From Ornithinimicrobium cryptoxanthini (GTDB taxonomy: Bacteria; Actinomycetota; Actinomycetes; Actinomycetales; Dermatophilaceae), in contig NZ_CP099490.1 of the NCBI RefSeq assembly GCF_023923205.1, positions 62,001 through 126,000 of the forward strand: a stretch of 64,000 nucleotides of DNA, in the 5' to 3' direction. Below are positions 1 to 10,061 of this stretch, piece by piece. How positions within the stretch are numbered: position 1 is the first letter of the stretch; every line of letters begins with the position of its first letter. A program made the position numbers and the translations under genes. The notes under the pieces are model-generated. The model searched no databases and was not told the DNA's origin. It worked only from the letters and a program-made list of their open reading frames with translations.

Positions 1-2
1 GC

Positions 3-458
3 TATGACCGCAACTGGGCGGAGATCCTGCAGGAGCTGCGGGTCACCCAGATGGGCACCCAGATCCTCACCGGCTTCCTGCTGGCCGCGGCCTTCCAGGC
101 CAAGATCGATGAGCTGACCCCGTTCCAGCAGACCACCTATCTGGTCCTGGTCGTGCTCGGGGTCACCACCACCGCGCTCGGCCTGGTGCCGGTCAGCCTG
201 CACCGCACGCTGTTCCGCCACGGCATGAAGAAGGCGGTGGTCGACATGGGCCACCGGATCCTGTGGCTGGTGATGGTCGGCGTCGGGCTGATGCTCAGCG
301 GCACCGCGATCCTGATCTTCGACCTGGTGCTCGGGACACCCTGGTCGCTGGTCGCTGGAGCGTATGTCCTGATCGCACTGGTGGCCTTCGTGCTGGTCCC
401 GAGGGCCATCTCCCGCCGCCCCGAGCCGGACAGCCAGGCCAGGTCAGACCAGGCGTGA
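3..458 (+). CDS. DUF6328 family membrane protein, 3' part
   Basis: The reading frame is open from the left edge, so the start codon lies outside the window. The visible product begins YDRNWAEILQELRVTQ, a cytoplasmic segment typical of DUF6328 proteins, and continues with about four hydrophobic stretches (GFLLAAAF, YLVLVVLGVTTTALGLVPV, LWLVMVGVGLMLSGTAILI, LVAGAYVLIALVAFVLVP). It ends in a short charged tail. An ATG at 51 could be read as a start, but the conserved residues upstream of it argue that this is only an internal methionine. The function of the family is unknown; an integral membrane location is clear. The next gene starts 241 bases downstream on the same strand. Confidence 0.75.
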   Translation, partial: YDRNWAEILQELRVTQMGTQILTGFLLAAAFQAKIDELTPFQQTTYLVLVVLGVTTTALGLVPVSLHRTLFRHGMKKAVVDMGHRILWLVMVGVGLMLSGTAILIFDLVLGTPWSLVAGAYVLIALVAFVLVPRAISRRPEPDSQARSDQA

Positions 459-699
459 GCTCGCGCTCTGCTCTCCCGGTGTCGTGGGCGAGCTCCCTCC
501 CGGCACGGGCTGCACCTTTTCTGGCGCCCGGTGCCGTACACTGGTGACAGCACCCCGATCCGTCTTGCCGCGGGGCTGCCTGCAGTGCACCCGCTCTCAT
601 GTGGCGATTTCAGTGCCGCTGCGCCTCCCACTTCTGCAACGATGCAGTCCCTGGCGCGCGATGGGTGAGACACCATTTTGAGAAACCCGGAGTCTCCCT
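459..699 (+). promoter_or_regulatory. Leader region of the helicase gene
   Basis: This 241-base gap has no coding signal. A -10-like TACACT lies at 537-542, which would give a transcript with a leader of about 150 bases before the GTG at 700. Long structured leaders are common on DEAD-box helicase mRNAs that respond to cold or RNA stress, so post-transcriptional control is possible. No convincing -35 or known riboswitch was recognised. Confidence 0.35.
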
Positions 700-2220
700 G
701 TGTCCCAGGACTTTGCACGCCTCGGCGTGCCCGCCCCGCTGTGCGACCACCTCGCGAGCAACGGCATCACCACCCCCACCCCGATCCAGGCAGCCACCCT
801 GCCGGACAGTCTGGCCGGCCGTGACGTGCTCGGCCGTGGCCGCACCGGCTCGGGCAAGAGCTATGCCTTCCTGCTGCCGATGGTCACCCGCCTGATGGGC
901 TCGGGCCGTCGCCGCACCCCCAAGCGCCCCCGCGCGCTCATCCTGGCGCCGACCCGCGAGCTCGTCGGTCAGCTCGAGACGGCCCTGGCGCCGCTGGCGC
1001 AGATCGCCGGCCTGCGCACCATGACCATCTTCGGTGGCGTCGGCCAGAACCCCCAGGTCCGCGCGCTCGCCGCGGGCGTCGACATCGTCGTCGCCTGCCC
1101 CGGACGCCTGGAGGACCTGATGGGTCAGGGTCACGTCATCCTCGACCACATCGAGATCACCGTCCTCGACGAGGCCGACCACATGGCCGACCTGGGCTTC
1201 CTGCCCGGCGTCAAGCGGATCATGGACAAGACCCCCCGCGAGGGCCAGCGCATGCTGTTCTCCGCCACGCTGGATGCTGGCGTCAACGTCATCGTCAAGC
1301 GCTTCCTGACCAACCCGGTCACGCACGAGGCGGACTCCGAGCAGTCGCCGGTCGACGCCATGAGCCACCACGTGCTGCACGTCGGTCACGACACCCACCT
1401 GCCGGTGCTGCTGGACCTGACTGCGGCCCCTGGCCGCACGGTCGTCTTCACCCGCACCAAGCACCGCGCCAAGAAGCTGGCCCGCCAGCTCAACGCCTCC
1501 GGTGTCCCGGCGGTGGAGCTGCACGGCAACCTGAGCCAGAACGCCCGCACCCGCACGATGGATGCCTTCCACAGCGGTGCGGCCGCGACCCTGGTCGCCA
1601 CCGACATCGCCGCGCGCGGGATCCACGTCGACGACGTTGCTCTGGTCATCCACGCCGACCCGCCGGTCGAGCACAAGGCCTATCTGCACCGCTCGGGCCG
1701 CACCGCGCGCGCCGGCAACTCCGGCACCGTGATCACCCTGATGACCGATGACCAGGTGCGCGACGTGCGTGACCTGACCCGCAAGGCCGGCATCAAGCCG
1801 ACCACCACCCGCGTCGACACCACGCACCCGCTGCTGCGGGAGCTGGCACCGGGCGAGCGGGAGTATGCCGGCGCTTTCGTCCACGCGGTTCCTGCCGGTG
1901 GGCAGCAGGCCGGTGGCCGCAACGGTGGTGGGCAGGGCAACGGCGGAGGGCGCTCGCACGGTGGCGGTGGCCAGCGCGGTGGCCGTCCCCAGGGCGGTGG
2001 CAGCCGTGGCGGGTCGTCCCGTGGACGCAGTGGCGGGCAGGGTTCTGGTCGCTCCGGCGGTCAGGGCGGCCAGCGCACGGGTGCGGGCCGTTCCGGCTCG
2101 GGCCGGTCGGGCGCCGCGGCCTCCGGTGGTCGAGGCTCCGGATCCACCGTTCGCTACTCCAGCAGCTCCGGAGGCGCGGCGGCCTTCTCCGCAGGATCGC
2201 GCGGCGGTCGCAGCCGCTGA
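700..2220 (+). CDS. DEAD-box ATP-dependent RNA helicase
   Basis: The 506-residue product has the full DEAD-box helicase core: Q motif (TPTPIQAATLP), Walker A GRTGSGKS near residue 47, PTRELVGQ, DEAD near residue 157, SAT, and the C-terminal motifs TDIAARGIHVDD and HRSGRTARAG near 330. It should unwind RNA duplexes using ATP, for example in ribosome assembly or mRNA turnover. From about residue 398 to the end the protein is an Arg/Gly/Ser-rich disordered tail, typical of RhlE-like actinobacterial helicases that bind RNA non-specifically. The GTG start at 700 is chosen because the helicase domain begins directly after it. It stands alone in its transcription unit, followed by strong palindromes. 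Confidence 0.93.
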   Translation: MSQDFARLGVPAPLCDHLASNGITTPTPIQAATLPDSLAGRDVLGRGRTGSGKSYAFLLPMVTRLMGSGRRRTPKRPRALILAPTRELVGQLETALAPLAQIAGLRTMTIFGGVGQNPQVRALAAGVDIVVACPGRLEDLMGQGHVILDHIEITVLDEADHMADLGFLPGVKRIMDKTPREGQRMLFSATLDAGVNVIVKRFLTNPVTHEADSEQSPVDAMSHHVLHVGHDTHLPVLLDLTAAPGRTVVFTRTKHRAKKLARQLNASGVPAVELHGNLSQNARTRTMDAFHSGAAATLVATDIAARGIHVDDVALVIHADPPVEHKAYLHRSGRTARAGNSGTVITLMTDDQVRDVRDLTRKAGIKPTTTRVDTTHPLLRELAPGEREYAGAFVHAVPAGGQQAGGRNGGGQGNGGGRSHGGGGQRGGRPQGGGSRGGSSRGRSGGQGSGRSGGQGGQRTGAGRSGSGRSGAAASGGRGSGSTVRYSSSSGGAAAFSAGSRGGRSR

Positions 2221-2226
2221 CCAACC

Positions 2227-2289
2227 GGGGCTGCAGCCCCCGCACCCTTCTCAGACGGCCCCCAGCCCGCGGCATACGCAGGCTGGGGG
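2227..2289 (+). terminator. Palindromes after the helicase gene
   Basis: Directly after the stop codon is a perfect 14-base palindrome (GGGGCTGCAGCCCC, 2227-2240). It is followed by a 9-base-pair stem, CCCCCAGCC (2259-2267) against GGCTGGGGG (2281-2289), with a 13-base loop. There is no U-tract, which is usual for high-GC actinobacterial terminators. Confidence 0.55.
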
Positions 2290-2436
2290 TCGCTCGTGTT
2301 CATGTGTTGGTCAAGTGAAGGGCTAGTCAATGTCACCGATTCCGACTACCGTCACCTCAGGCACGTGGTCGCTGGCAGCGGCTGCCGTGTCGCCCCGTGA
2401 GCGCCGCTCAGGCGTCCATCTCAAAGGAGCGAATCG

Positions 2437-5163
2437 ATGACCCAACCCCACCGCCGGCGGCGGCGCGGCCCGCTTGCCGCGCTCGCCGCCGCGTCGTTGG
2501 TAGCCAGTGGCGCGGCCACGGCAACCACTGTTGCGCAGGCCGACACCGAGGACGCGTCGGCTACTGCTGTCCCCCAAGCCGTTGCGGCTGAACGCATCAG
2601 CGGTGCTGACCGCTATGGCACCGCCGCCGCGGTGGCCGCCGAGTACGAAGGCGGAGCGGACGTGGTCTACATCGCGTCAGGCACCAACTATGCCGACGCC
2701 CTGAGCGCGCGCGACCACGCGCACGCCGCCGCTGGCAGTGCCCCGCTGGGGGACAACCTGTGGCACGAGGGGGACGACGGCGGCAACGCCGCCCCCGTGC
2801 TTCTGGTCACTCGGACCCAGATCCCTGGCGCCACCATCGCCGCGCTGAAGAGTCTCAACCCGTCCCAGATCATCGTGGTCGGCGGCACGGACAGCGTCAG
2901 CAGCAAGGTGTATGACGGGCTGAGCGCCTATGCGGGCAACGTCGAGCGACTTGCTGGTGACGACCGCTACGAGACCGCTGCCGCGGTGGCCGAGCGCTGG
3001 CCGGCCGGCTCGCCGGTCGTCTTCCTGGCCTCTGGCGAGACCTATCCCGACGCCCTCACGGGCGGGGCCGTCGCCAGCCGTGCCAACGCTCCCATCCTGC
3101 TGACCCGCGCCGGCAAGCTCCCCGCCGCCACGGCAGCCACCCTGGCCGACCTAGCGCCCTCGTCCGTGGTCATCGTCGGTGGCACCACCACCATCAACTC
3201 CGCGGTCGAGGCGGCCGTGGCCAGCATCGTGCCGGACACCCGTCGCGTCGGCGGCGCCGACCGTTATGCGACGGCCCAGCTCCTGGCCGAGCGCTACGAG
3301 AAGGACGTCGACCGGGCCTTCGTGGCAACCGGAGAGAACTATCCCGACGCGCTGACCGGGTCCAGCCTCGCCGGCTTTGAGGCCGCGCCGTTGCTGCTGA
3401 CCCGTGCCAACTCGCTGCCCGCCGCCACCCGCGCCGGACTCGACACCGTGTCCCCGCAGGGTGTGGCCGTCGTCGGTGGCCCCCAGACCGTGAGCAACGG
3501 CGTGCTGGGCACCCTGAGCGCCGAGCTGCAGTCGTGGGCCACCAGCGTGCACCTGCAGCTGCTGTCGTTCAACGACTACCACGGCCACCTCGAGGCGGAA
3601 GCGGACCAGACGCTCACCGAGCAGCAGGACCCCGACCAGCACATTGTCGGCGGTGTCGAGTTCCTCTCGACCAAGCTGAGCGAGCTGCGGGTCGGTTCCC
3701 AGGATGACCAGACGCTGACCGTCGCGGCCGGTGACCTGATCGGTGGCTCGACCTTCCTGTCGGGCATGTTCCACGACGAGCCTGCTGTGGAGAGCCTCAA
3801 CGTCCTCGACCTGGACATCTCCTCCGTGGGCAACCACGAGTTCGACGAGGGCACCGAGGAGCTGCTGCGCATGCAGAACGGCGGCTGCCACCCGGTCGAC
3901 GGCTGCTACTTCCCGGATGAGCCCTATGCCGGCGCGGACTTCCAGTGGCTCTCCGCCAACGTCGTCAAGAAGGACGGATCCGGCACGCTGCTGCCGGGGA
4001 CCGATGTCCAGGAGATCGACGGTGTCAAGGTCGGCTTCATCGGGATGACCCTTGAGGCGACCCCGTCCCTGGTCAGCCCCGGTGGCATCAGCACGGTCAA
4101 CTTCCTCGACGAGGTCGAGACCGCCAACGAGGCCGCGGCGGCGCTGCAGGCCCAGGGTGTGGAGAGCATCGTGGTGCTGCTGCACGAGGGTGGCTACCCG
4201 ACCGGCACCTACAACGGTTGTGAGGGCATCTCCGGCCCGATCGTGGACATCCAGAACGGTCTGGACCCGGCGATCGACGCGCTCGTCACCGGCCACACCC
4301 ACCAGCCCTATGTCTGCACGCTGGAGGACCCGGCCGGCAACCCGCGCCTGATGACCTCCGCCGCGCAGTATGGCGGCGTGGTGACCGCGGCCGACCTGCC
4401 GATCGACCGCACGACCGGTGACGTGATCCGGGAGGACCTGGCCGCGGCCAACCACCTGGTGATCCGCGATGAACTGGTGCCCGACGCGGCCGAGACGGCT
4501 GTGCTCGACAAGTGGGGCGTGCTGGCGGACGAGATGGCCGCCGAGGTCGTCGGTTCCGTCGCCGAGGACATCACTGGTGACTCCAGCACCTGCCGGTGCG
4601 AAGAGACTCCGATGGCCGACCTGATCGCTGACGCGATCCTGTTTGGCACGCAGGCCCCCGAGGACGGAGGCGCGCAAATCTCCTTCATGAACGTCGGTGG
4701 AGTCCGCAGCGAGCTCCTGGTCGCGCCGACGTATGCCGAGGGTCCGGGTGAGATCACCTACGCCGAGGCCTACGACGTCGCGCCGTTCGGCAACCTGCTG
4801 GTCAGCATCGACCTGACCGGTGCCGACATCAAGGCGGTGCTGGAGCAGCAGACCCAGCCGGCCGGCACCAGCCGACCGGTCCTGGCGCTGGGTGTCTCCG
4901 AGGGCTTTAGCTACACCTGGGACGGCACCGCTGCGGCGGGAGACCGGGTCAGCGACATGGCTCTCAACGGGGTGCCGCTGGAGATGGGCGAGACCTACCG
5001 GGTCTCGACCCTGTCCTTCCTGCAGGAGGGCGGCGACAACTTCACCGCCTTCACCAACGGCACCAACCTGCAGGGTGGTCCGGAGGATCTGGCCAACCTG
5101 GTGGCGTACTTCGGTGCCCACCCGGGTCTCACAGCTCCGGGTGACCGCGTCGCCGGGCTATGA
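2437..5163 (+). CDS. Secreted CWB2-repeat 5'-nucleotidase/metallophosphatase
   Basis: The 908-residue secreted protein starts with an Arg-rich signal peptide ending near AQA. Three cell-wall-binding type 2 (CWB2) repeats follow (residues ~50-365; ISGADRYGTA, LAGDDRYETA, VGGADRYATA). The C-terminal two thirds is a UshA/NT5E-type enzyme: metallophosphatase motifs LLSFNDYHGHL, GDLIGGS, GNHEFDEG and VTGHTHQP, then a 5'-nucleotidase C-terminal domain with NVGGVRSELL. It probably dephosphorylates extracellular nucleotides while held on the wall. The ATG is preceded by a good ribosome-binding site (AAAGGAG, 2421-2427). CWB2 modules recur in two other proteins of this window (6587 and 51092), suggesting a shared wall-anchoring strategy. 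The exact substrate is not readable from sequence. Confidence 0.9.
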   Translation: MTQPHRRRRRGPLAALAAASLVASGAATATTVAQADTEDASATAVPQAVAAERISGADRYGTAAAVAAEYEGGADVVYIASGTNYADALSARDHAHAAAGSAPLGDNLWHEGDDGGNAAPVLLVTRTQIPGATIAALKSLNPSQIIVVGGTDSVSSKVYDGLSAYAGNVERLAGDDRYETAAAVAERWPAGSPVVFLASGETYPDALTGGAVASRANAPILLTRAGKLPAATAATLADLAPSSVVIVGGTTTINSAVEAAVASIVPDTRRVGGADRYATAQLLAERYEKDVDRAFVATGENYPDALTGSSLAGFEAAPLLLTRANSLPAATRAGLDTVSPQGVAVVGGPQTVSNGVLGTLSAELQSWATSVHLQLLSFNDYHGHLEAEADQTLTEQQDPDQHIVGGVEFLSTKLSELRVGSQDDQTLTVAAGDLIGGSTFLSGMFHDEPAVESLNVLDLDISSVGNHEFDEGTEELLRMQNGGCHPVDGCYFPDEPYAGADFQWLSANVVKKDGSGTLLPGTDVQEIDGVKVGFIGMTLEATPSLVSPGGISTVNFLDEVETANEAAAALQAQGVESIVVLLHEGGYPTGTYNGCEGISGPIVDIQNGLDPAIDALVTGHTHQPYVCTLEDPAGNPRLMTSAAQYGGVVTAADLPIDRTTGDVIREDLAAANHLVIRDELVPDAAETAVLDKWGVLADEMAAEVVGSVAEDITGDSSTCRCEETPMADLIADAILFGTQAPEDGGAQISFMNVGGVRSELLVAPTYAEGPGEITYAEAYDVAPFGNLLVSIDLTGADIKAVLEQQTQPAGTSRPVLALGVSEGFSYTWDGTAAAGDRVSDMALNGVPLEMGETYRVSTLSFLQEGGDNFTAFTNGTNLQGGPEDLANLVAYFGAHPGLTAPGDRVAGL

Positions 5164-5204
5164 GCAGCACCTGAGCTGACCTCGGTCGGTTCAGGATGAC
5201 CACC

Positions 5205-5238
5205 AGTTGGGGCCGCACCGCTTGGTGCGGCCCCAACT
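5205..5238. terminator. Bidirectional terminator hairpin
   Basis: A perfect 15-base-pair stem (5205-5219 against 5224-5238) with loop GCTT sits between two convergent genes, the CWB2 nucleotidase and the dipeptidase. It can serve as a terminator for both strands. Confidence 0.85.
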
Positions 5239-5275
5239 GCGTCAGGTCCTGGTTCTCGGTGCCGGTGCCAGTGGC

Positions 5276-6442
5276 TCAGCTGGTGAACCGCACCAAACTC
5301 GGACCGCGCTGGGTCTGCAGGTCCCGGGCCACTGCCTCGGCGTCACGCAGGGTGCGCAGGACATTGCCGCCGGCCAGCTTGATGAGGTCGTCGTCGGACC
5401 AGCCCCGCTCGGACAGCGCCGCCAGCAGGCGCGGGTAGCCTGACACGTCCTCCAGCCCGACCGGGAGGCTCGCAACTCCGTCGTAGTCCCCGCCGAGCCC
5501 GATGTGGTCCACGCCGACCACCGCACGCAGGTGCTCGAGGTGGGTGACCACCTGCTCCAGGGTCGCCTGCGGCTGGGGGTGCGTGGCGGCATACTGCTCC
5601 ACCCAGGGCTCAAAGGCGACCAGGTCGGTCGCGGCGACGCCGTCCTGCGCCGCGGCGTCAGAGGCCACCTGCTTCCAGTCCCACACCTCCTGCGAGACGA
5701 ACTGCGGCGCAAAGACCGCCATGCAGGTCCCGCCGTTGGCGGCGAGGGTCCGCAGCACGTCGTCGGGGACGTTGCGCGGCGACGAGCAGATCGCGCGCGC
5801 CGAGCTGTGCGAGAAGATCACCGGTGACTCGGTCACGGCCAGGGCGTCGCGCATCGTGTCGGCTGAGACGTGCGAGAGGTCGACGAGCATCCCGAGCCGG
5901 TTCATCTCCCGCACCACCTCGCGGCCGAAGTCGGACAGACCACCGAGCACCGGCTCATCGGTCGCCGAGTCCGCCCACGGCGTGTTGTCGTTGTGGGTGA
6001 GCGTCAGATAGCGCACGCCGAGCCGGTAGAGCGCGCGCAGAGCGCCGAGCGAGCACCCGATCGAGTGACCACCCTCGGCGCCCATGAGCGAGGCGATCCG
6101 ACCGGAGGCGAAGACCTCGTCGACCTCGTCGGCGGTCGTCGCCAGGCCGAGCCGGTCGCCATAGCGGTCGATCATCGTGTGGACGGCGTCGACCTGCTCC
6201 AGCGTCTGGATCACCGCCTGGTCCGGCGGCAGGGTCGACGGGACGAAGACCGACCAGAACTGTGCGCCGACGCCACCGGCAGCCAGCCGAGGGAGGTCAG
6301 TGTGGTTGGGCGTGCTCGCGGCGATGTCGAGCGCGTCCCAGTCATAGTCGACGAGTGCCCGGGCCCGCCACGGCAGGTCGTTGTGCCCGTCGACGAGCGG
6401 GTGGGTGCGCAGCAGTTCGCGAAGGCGTTCCGTGGTCTCCAT
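5276..6442 (-). CDS. Membrane dipeptidase (peptidase M19)
   Basis: The 388-residue product matches the renal-dipeptidase family. The N-terminal metal motif [16 protein letters not shown] with the bridging Glu, [30 protein letters not shown] and the C-terminal IGLGGDYDG are all present. It is a zinc-dependent hydrolase of dipeptides (some members act on D-amino acids) and has no signal peptide, so it is probably cytoplasmic. The ATG at 6442 ([11 protein letters not shown]) is chosen because the family homology starts there; upstream codons continue open to 8647 but only shadow the deacetylase gene. A TAGAAC seven bases before this ATG may be a -10 element. The gene stands alone, divergent from the deacetylase. 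Confidence 0.92.
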   Translation of the reverse strand: METTERLRELLRTHPLVDGHNDLPWRARALVDYDWDALDIAASTPNHTDLPRLAAGGVGAQFWSVFVPSTLPPDQAVIQTLEQVDAVHTMIDRYGDRLGLATTADEVDEVFASGRIASLMGAEGGHSIGCSLGALRALYRLGVRYLTLTHNDNTPWADSATDEPVLGGLSDFGREVVREMNRLGMLVDLSHVSADTMRDALAVTESPVIFSHSSARAICSSPRNVPDDVLRTLAANGGTCMAVFAPQFVSQEVWDWKQVASDAAAQDGVAATDLVAFEPWVEQYAATHPQPQATLEQVVTHLEHLRAVVGVDHIGLGGDYDGVASLPVGLEDVSGYPRLLAALSERGWSDDDLIKLAGGNVLRTLRDAEAVARDLQTQRGPSLVRFTS

Positions 6443-6586
6443 CTGATGAGTTCTATCACTGGTCGCCGGCGACCCCCGCACGGCGCGTCGGGCGCCTCGC
6501 CCACGCGCCGACGCCCCCGACCGGTGGCTGAGAAATACTTCTGCAGAGGGATTCCCCCAGGTAAAGAACAGGTCTAGTCTGCGTAA

Positions 6587-8398
6587 ATGAAGCGCAAAGG
6601 GGCACTCATCGCAGGTTTCGCCTCCCTCGCCATCGCGTGTGCTCCGGCAGCGACGGCTTTGGGGAGTCCGCCCGGTGGATCGGGCGCGGTTGAGCAGATC
6701 ACGGCGGCGGAGAGCGCAGGCGAGCTCGACGCGTCGCCCGACGCTGGCGCCGAGGCAAGCGCCGAACCCACCGCCACCACTAGCCGGCTGGCCGGCAGCA
6801 ACCGCTATGGGACGGCGGCCAGCATCTCGAAGTGGACCTTCAAGAACCCGGGCGACGCCCACTCGGTCTATCTCGCTCGCGGTGACGTGTTCGCCGATGC
6901 TCTGGCGGCCGGCGTGCTGACCGACGGTCCGGTGCTCCTGGTGCTGCCCGGCTGTGGGGCTCCGCCGACGGCGACGGTCAACGAGATCAACCGGCTGGAC
7001 CCGGTCAACGTCATTGCCCTCGGGGGCGCCGCTTCTGTCTGTGAGGACACCCTGCAGGCTGCCGCGGGAGGGCGCCCGACAGACCGACTTGCTGGTGAGC
7101 AACGCTCCGGGACGGCCGCAGCGATCGCGCAGCACGAGTTCGATCCGGGGGTCGCCACCGTCTATCTGGCCAAGGGCGCGGACTCTCCCGACGCCGTGGC
7201 CGGTGGTGTCCTGACCGACGGCCCGATCCTGCTGGTCTCCAACGATGGCACGAGCGTGCCGGCGGTGACGGCAGCAGCCATCGATGCGCTGGACCCAGGG
7301 CGCGTGGTCGCCCTGGGCGGCCAGACCTCGCTGACTACCGCGGTGCTGCAGGGTGCTGCGGACGGACGGCCCGCAGCCCGGGTGCACGGTCCCAACCGCT
7401 GGGCCACCTCTGTCGCCATCGCCAAGCGTGCCTTCCCCAGCGGGAGCAACCGCGTCTACCTGGCTCGCGGCGACAACAACCAGTTCGCTGACGCTGTGGT
7501 CTCCGGTGTGCTGACCGACGGGCCCGTTCTCCTGGTCGACGGCCCGTGCGACTCGATCGCTGCGTCGGTCCGGAACTACCTCGCCGATGTGCAGCCCAGC
7601 TCGGTCATCGCTCTCGGCGGGACAGCGACGATCTGTGGCAGCCTGCTCACCCAGGCCGCCGCGGCGGCGAGCCCACCCCCGCCACCCCCGCCGCCTCCAC
7701 CCGTCCCGGACTGCGCGGTCGTCAAGTGTGTGGCGCTGACCTTCGATGACGGCCCCTCGGCATACACCTCGCAGCTGGTGGACACCCTGGACAACCTCGA
7801 CGTGCCCGCCACCTTCTTCGTGGTCGGCCAGGCCGCGAGCGCGCGCCCCGGCACGGTCAAGCGCACCTACGACCACGGATATCCGGTGCAGAACCACTCC
7901 TGGAGCCACCCGGAGATGAACACGCTGACCCGGACCCAGCAGCTGTCGCAATACAACTCGACGAAGAACTACCTGACCGGTCTGGGCATCGCGCCGACCG
8001 ACATGCTGCGCCCGCCCTACGGCGCCTGGAACGCCAACACGCGCACCCTCGGGGTGCCGCTGATCCTGTGGAGCATCGACACCCGGGACTGGGAGAACAG
8101 GAACACCGCGACCATCCGGGCCAACGTGCGCAACAACATCCACCCCGGCGCGATCGTGCTCCAGCACGACTCGATCTCGCAGAGCGTCGCCGCGGTGCCC
8201 GGGATCGTCGCGGATCTGCGGGCGAGGGACTATCACTTCGTCACGGTCGAGGACCTGGTGCCCTGGGCGGGCCCGGGGGACCTCGTCTACAGCCGCGGCA
8301 AAGTGATCGACGCAGCCACCGAGGCGGAGCCCACGGTCGTCGACGGCGCCGAGTTCCTGACCCCCGAGGGTGCCCTGGACCAGCCCCCGCTCGACTGA
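6587..8398 (+). CDS. Secreted CWB2-repeat polysaccharide deacetylase
   Basis: The 603-residue product has a signal peptide ([18 protein letters not shown]...), three CWB2 repeats (~60-365), a pure proline linker ([11 protein letters not shown]) and a NodB domain (~380-550). NodB motifs are visible: TFDDGP, the metal-binding [14 protein letters not shown] and VLQHDS. It probably N- or O-deacetylates peptidoglycan or another wall glycan. A -10 TAGTCT at 6575-6580 lies six bases before the ATG, so the mRNA is probably leaderless. In the CWB2 repeats the usual ADRY signature is replaced by variants such as GSNRYGTA and GPNRWATS, but the three-repeat length is preserved. Together with the nucleotidase at 2437 it brackets the dipeptidase gene. 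Confidence 0.92.
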   Translation: MKRKGALIAGFASLAIACAPAATALGSPPGGSGAVEQITAAESAGELDASPDAGAEASAEPTATTSRLAGSNRYGTAASISKWTFKNPGDAHSVYLARGDVFADALAAGVLTDGPVLLVLPGCGAPPTATVNEINRLDPVNVIALGGAASVCEDTLQAAAGGRPTDRLAGEQRSGTAAAIAQHEFDPGVATVYLAKGADSPDAVAGGVLTDGPILLVSNDGTSVPAVTAAAIDALDPGRVVALGGQTSLTTAVLQGAADGRPAARVHGPNRWATSVAIAKRAFPSGSNRVYLARGDNNQFADAVVSGVLTDGPVLLVDGPCDSIAASVRNYLADVQPSSVIALGGTATICGSLLTQAAAAASPPPPPPPPPPVPDCAVVKCVALTFDDGPSAYTSQLVDTLDNLDVPATFFVVGQAASARPGTVKRTYDHGYPVQNHSWSHPEMNTLTRTQQLSQYNSTKNYLTGLGIAPTDMLRPPYGAWNANTRTLGVPLILWSIDTRDWENRNTATIRANVRNNIHPGAIVLQHDSISQSVAAVPGIVADLRARDYHFVTVEDLVPWAGPGDLVYSRGKVIDAATEAEPTVVDGAEFLTPEGALDQPPLD

Positions 8399-8430
8399 CC
8401 CATTCTTGAGGCAGCTCGGACCGCGGCGCG

Positions 8431-8447
8431 CCCACGTCGGGCGTGGG
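8431..8447 (+). terminator. Weak hairpin after the deacetylase
   Basis: CCCACG (8431-8436) pairs with CGTGGG (8442-8447) over a five-base loop, 32 bases after the stop codon. It is a plausible but short terminator stem without a U-tract. Confidence 0.35.
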
Positions 8448-8519
8448 TCGGAACGCGGCTGACCCTTTCTTGGGGAGATTCGGATCGCCACTGTCAGCGC
8501 TCGGGTGGATGCTGGGACC

Positions 8520-10040
8520 ATGCAGCTTGCCCGGGTCATCGAGACGTCCGCCCTGGTCACTGCGACCAGGTCTCGCACGGCGAAGGTCGCGGCCCTCGCG
8601 CAGACCCTGCAGGAGGCAGCCAGCTCGGGCGAGGTCGCGGTGGTCACGGACTACCTGGCGGGTCGGCTGCCGCAGCGCACGGTCGGAGTCTCGTGGCGTG
8701 GGCTGCGAGCACTGCCAGCGCCGGCTGACACACCCGGCCTGACGGTCGCACAGGTGGACGCCGCGCTGAGTGCCCTCGCGTCGATCGCCGGCTCTGGCTC
8801 CGGGGCGACCCGCAGTGCGGCGGTGACCAACCTGTTCTCCCGGGCGACTGAGGTCGAACAGCGCTGGCTGGTGGGGCTGATCACCGGTGAGCTGCGTCAG
8901 GGCGCCGGCGACGGGGTCATCCTCAAGGCGATCTCAGAGGCGGCGCAGGTGCCTGAGAGCGACGTGCGTCGAGCGGTGATGCTCGCTGGCTTCGCCGGGC
9001 CGGTCGCCGCAGCGGCGCTGGGGGCAGGTGGTGGCGACGCCGCTGCCCGTGCCCTCGCCGAGATCCAGCTCGAGGTGGGCCGACCGCTGAGGCCGATGCT
9101 GGCAGCCTCAGCTCCCGACATCCCGGGCGTGGTCGACGGGCAGACCGTCGTCGGCGTGGAGACCAAGGTGGACGGCATCCGGCTCCAGGTGCACCTGCGC
9201 GACGGCGAGGTGCGGCTCTTCACCCGCACCCTGGAGGAGGTGACCGACCGGATGCCTGAGGTGGTCGAGGCGGTCGCTGAGCTCCCGACTCGCCGGGCAG
9301 TGCTCGACGGCGAGGTGATCGCGCTGACTCGGGAGGGCCGACCAGAGCCGTTCCAGGTGACCGGTGCCCGCACCGCGAGCACCGCCGACCCGGCGGCACT
9401 GCGCGAGCAGGTGCCCCTGACCACGTTCCTGTTCGACCTGCTGCACCTGGACGGACGCGACCTGGTGGACGAGCCCGCCGCGGACCGTTGGGCGGCGCTG
9501 GCCGAGCTGGCACCGCACCTGCTGGTCTCCCGCGTGGTGACTGACGACCCGGTCGAGGCGCAGACGTTCTTCAGGGACCAGGTGTCAGCGGGCCACGAGG
9601 GAGTGGTGGTCAAGGCACTGTCCGCGCCCTACGCCGCCGGACGGAGGGGAGCCGGGTGGGTCAAGGTCAAGCCGCGCCACACCCTGGACCTGGTCGTGCT
9701 GGCTGTCGAGTGGGGCAGCGGGCGGCGTCACGGTTGGCTGTCCAACATCCATCTTGGCGCTCGCGATCCGCAGACCGGCGAGCTGGTGATGCTCGGCAAG
9801 ACGTTCAAGGGCATGACCGACGAGATGCTCGAGTGGCAGACCGCCCGGTTCCTGGAGCTGGAGACGCACCGTGAGGGGCACGTGGTCCTTGTCCGCCCCG
9901 AGCAGGTGGTCGAGATCGCCTATGACGGGGTGCAGCGTTCCCCGCGCTATCCGGGTGGGGTTGCGCTCCGCTTCGCGCGGGTGCTGCGTTATCGCGACGA
10001 CAAGCCGGTGAGCGAGATCGACCCGGTGCCGGTGCTGTAG
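8520..10040 (+). CDS. ligB: ATP-dependent DNA ligase (LigB type)
   Basis: The 506-residue protein has the actinobacterial LigB layout: an N-terminal DNA-binding domain with [10 protein letters not shown], the adenylation domain with the nucleotidyl-lysine motif KVDG (Lys 216), and a C-terminal OB-fold region ending in [21 protein letters not shown]. Length and order match Mycobacterium tuberculosis LigB (about 507 residues). It seals nicks in duplex DNA using ATP and is usually accessory to the NAD-dependent LigA. The ATG at 8520 ([10 protein letters not shown]) fits the family N-terminus better than an in-frame GTG at 8505. A -10-like GATGCT six bases before this ATG agrees with a leaderless start. 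Confidence 0.92.
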   Translation: MQLARVIETSALVTATRSRTAKVAALAQTLQEAASSGEVAVVTDYLAGRLPQRTVGVSWRGLRALPAPADTPGLTVAQVDAALSALASIAGSGSGATRSAAVTNLFSRATEVEQRWLVGLITGELRQGAGDGVILKAISEAAQVPESDVRRAVMLAGFAGPVAAAALGAGGGDAAARALAEIQLEVGRPLRPMLAASAPDIPGVVDGQTVVGVETKVDGIRLQVHLRDGEVRLFTRTLEEVTDRMPEVVEAVAELPTRRAVLDGEVIALTREGRPEPFQVTGARTASTADPAALREQVPLTTFLFDLLHLDGRDLVDEPAADRWAALAELAPHLLVSRVVTDDPVEAQTFFRDQVSAGHEGVVVKALSAPYAAGRRGAGWVKVKPRHTLDLVVLAVEWGSGRRHGWLSNIHLGARDPQTGELVMLGKTFKGMTDEMLEWQTARFLELETHREGHVVLVRPEQVVEIAYDGVQRSPRYPGGVALRFARVLRYRDDKPVSEIDPVPVL

Positions 10041-10061
10041 GCCGCCCGGGGCGCCGCCGCT

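Noticed and set aside
3151..5121. A minus-strand frame opposite the CWB2 nucleotidase
   Set aside because: It has no recognisable domain and lies wholly inside a well-supported gene.
6443..8647. N-terminal extension of the dipeptidase frame
   Set aside because: It lies antisense to the deacetylase gene and has no homology; the family N-terminus begins at the ATG 6442.
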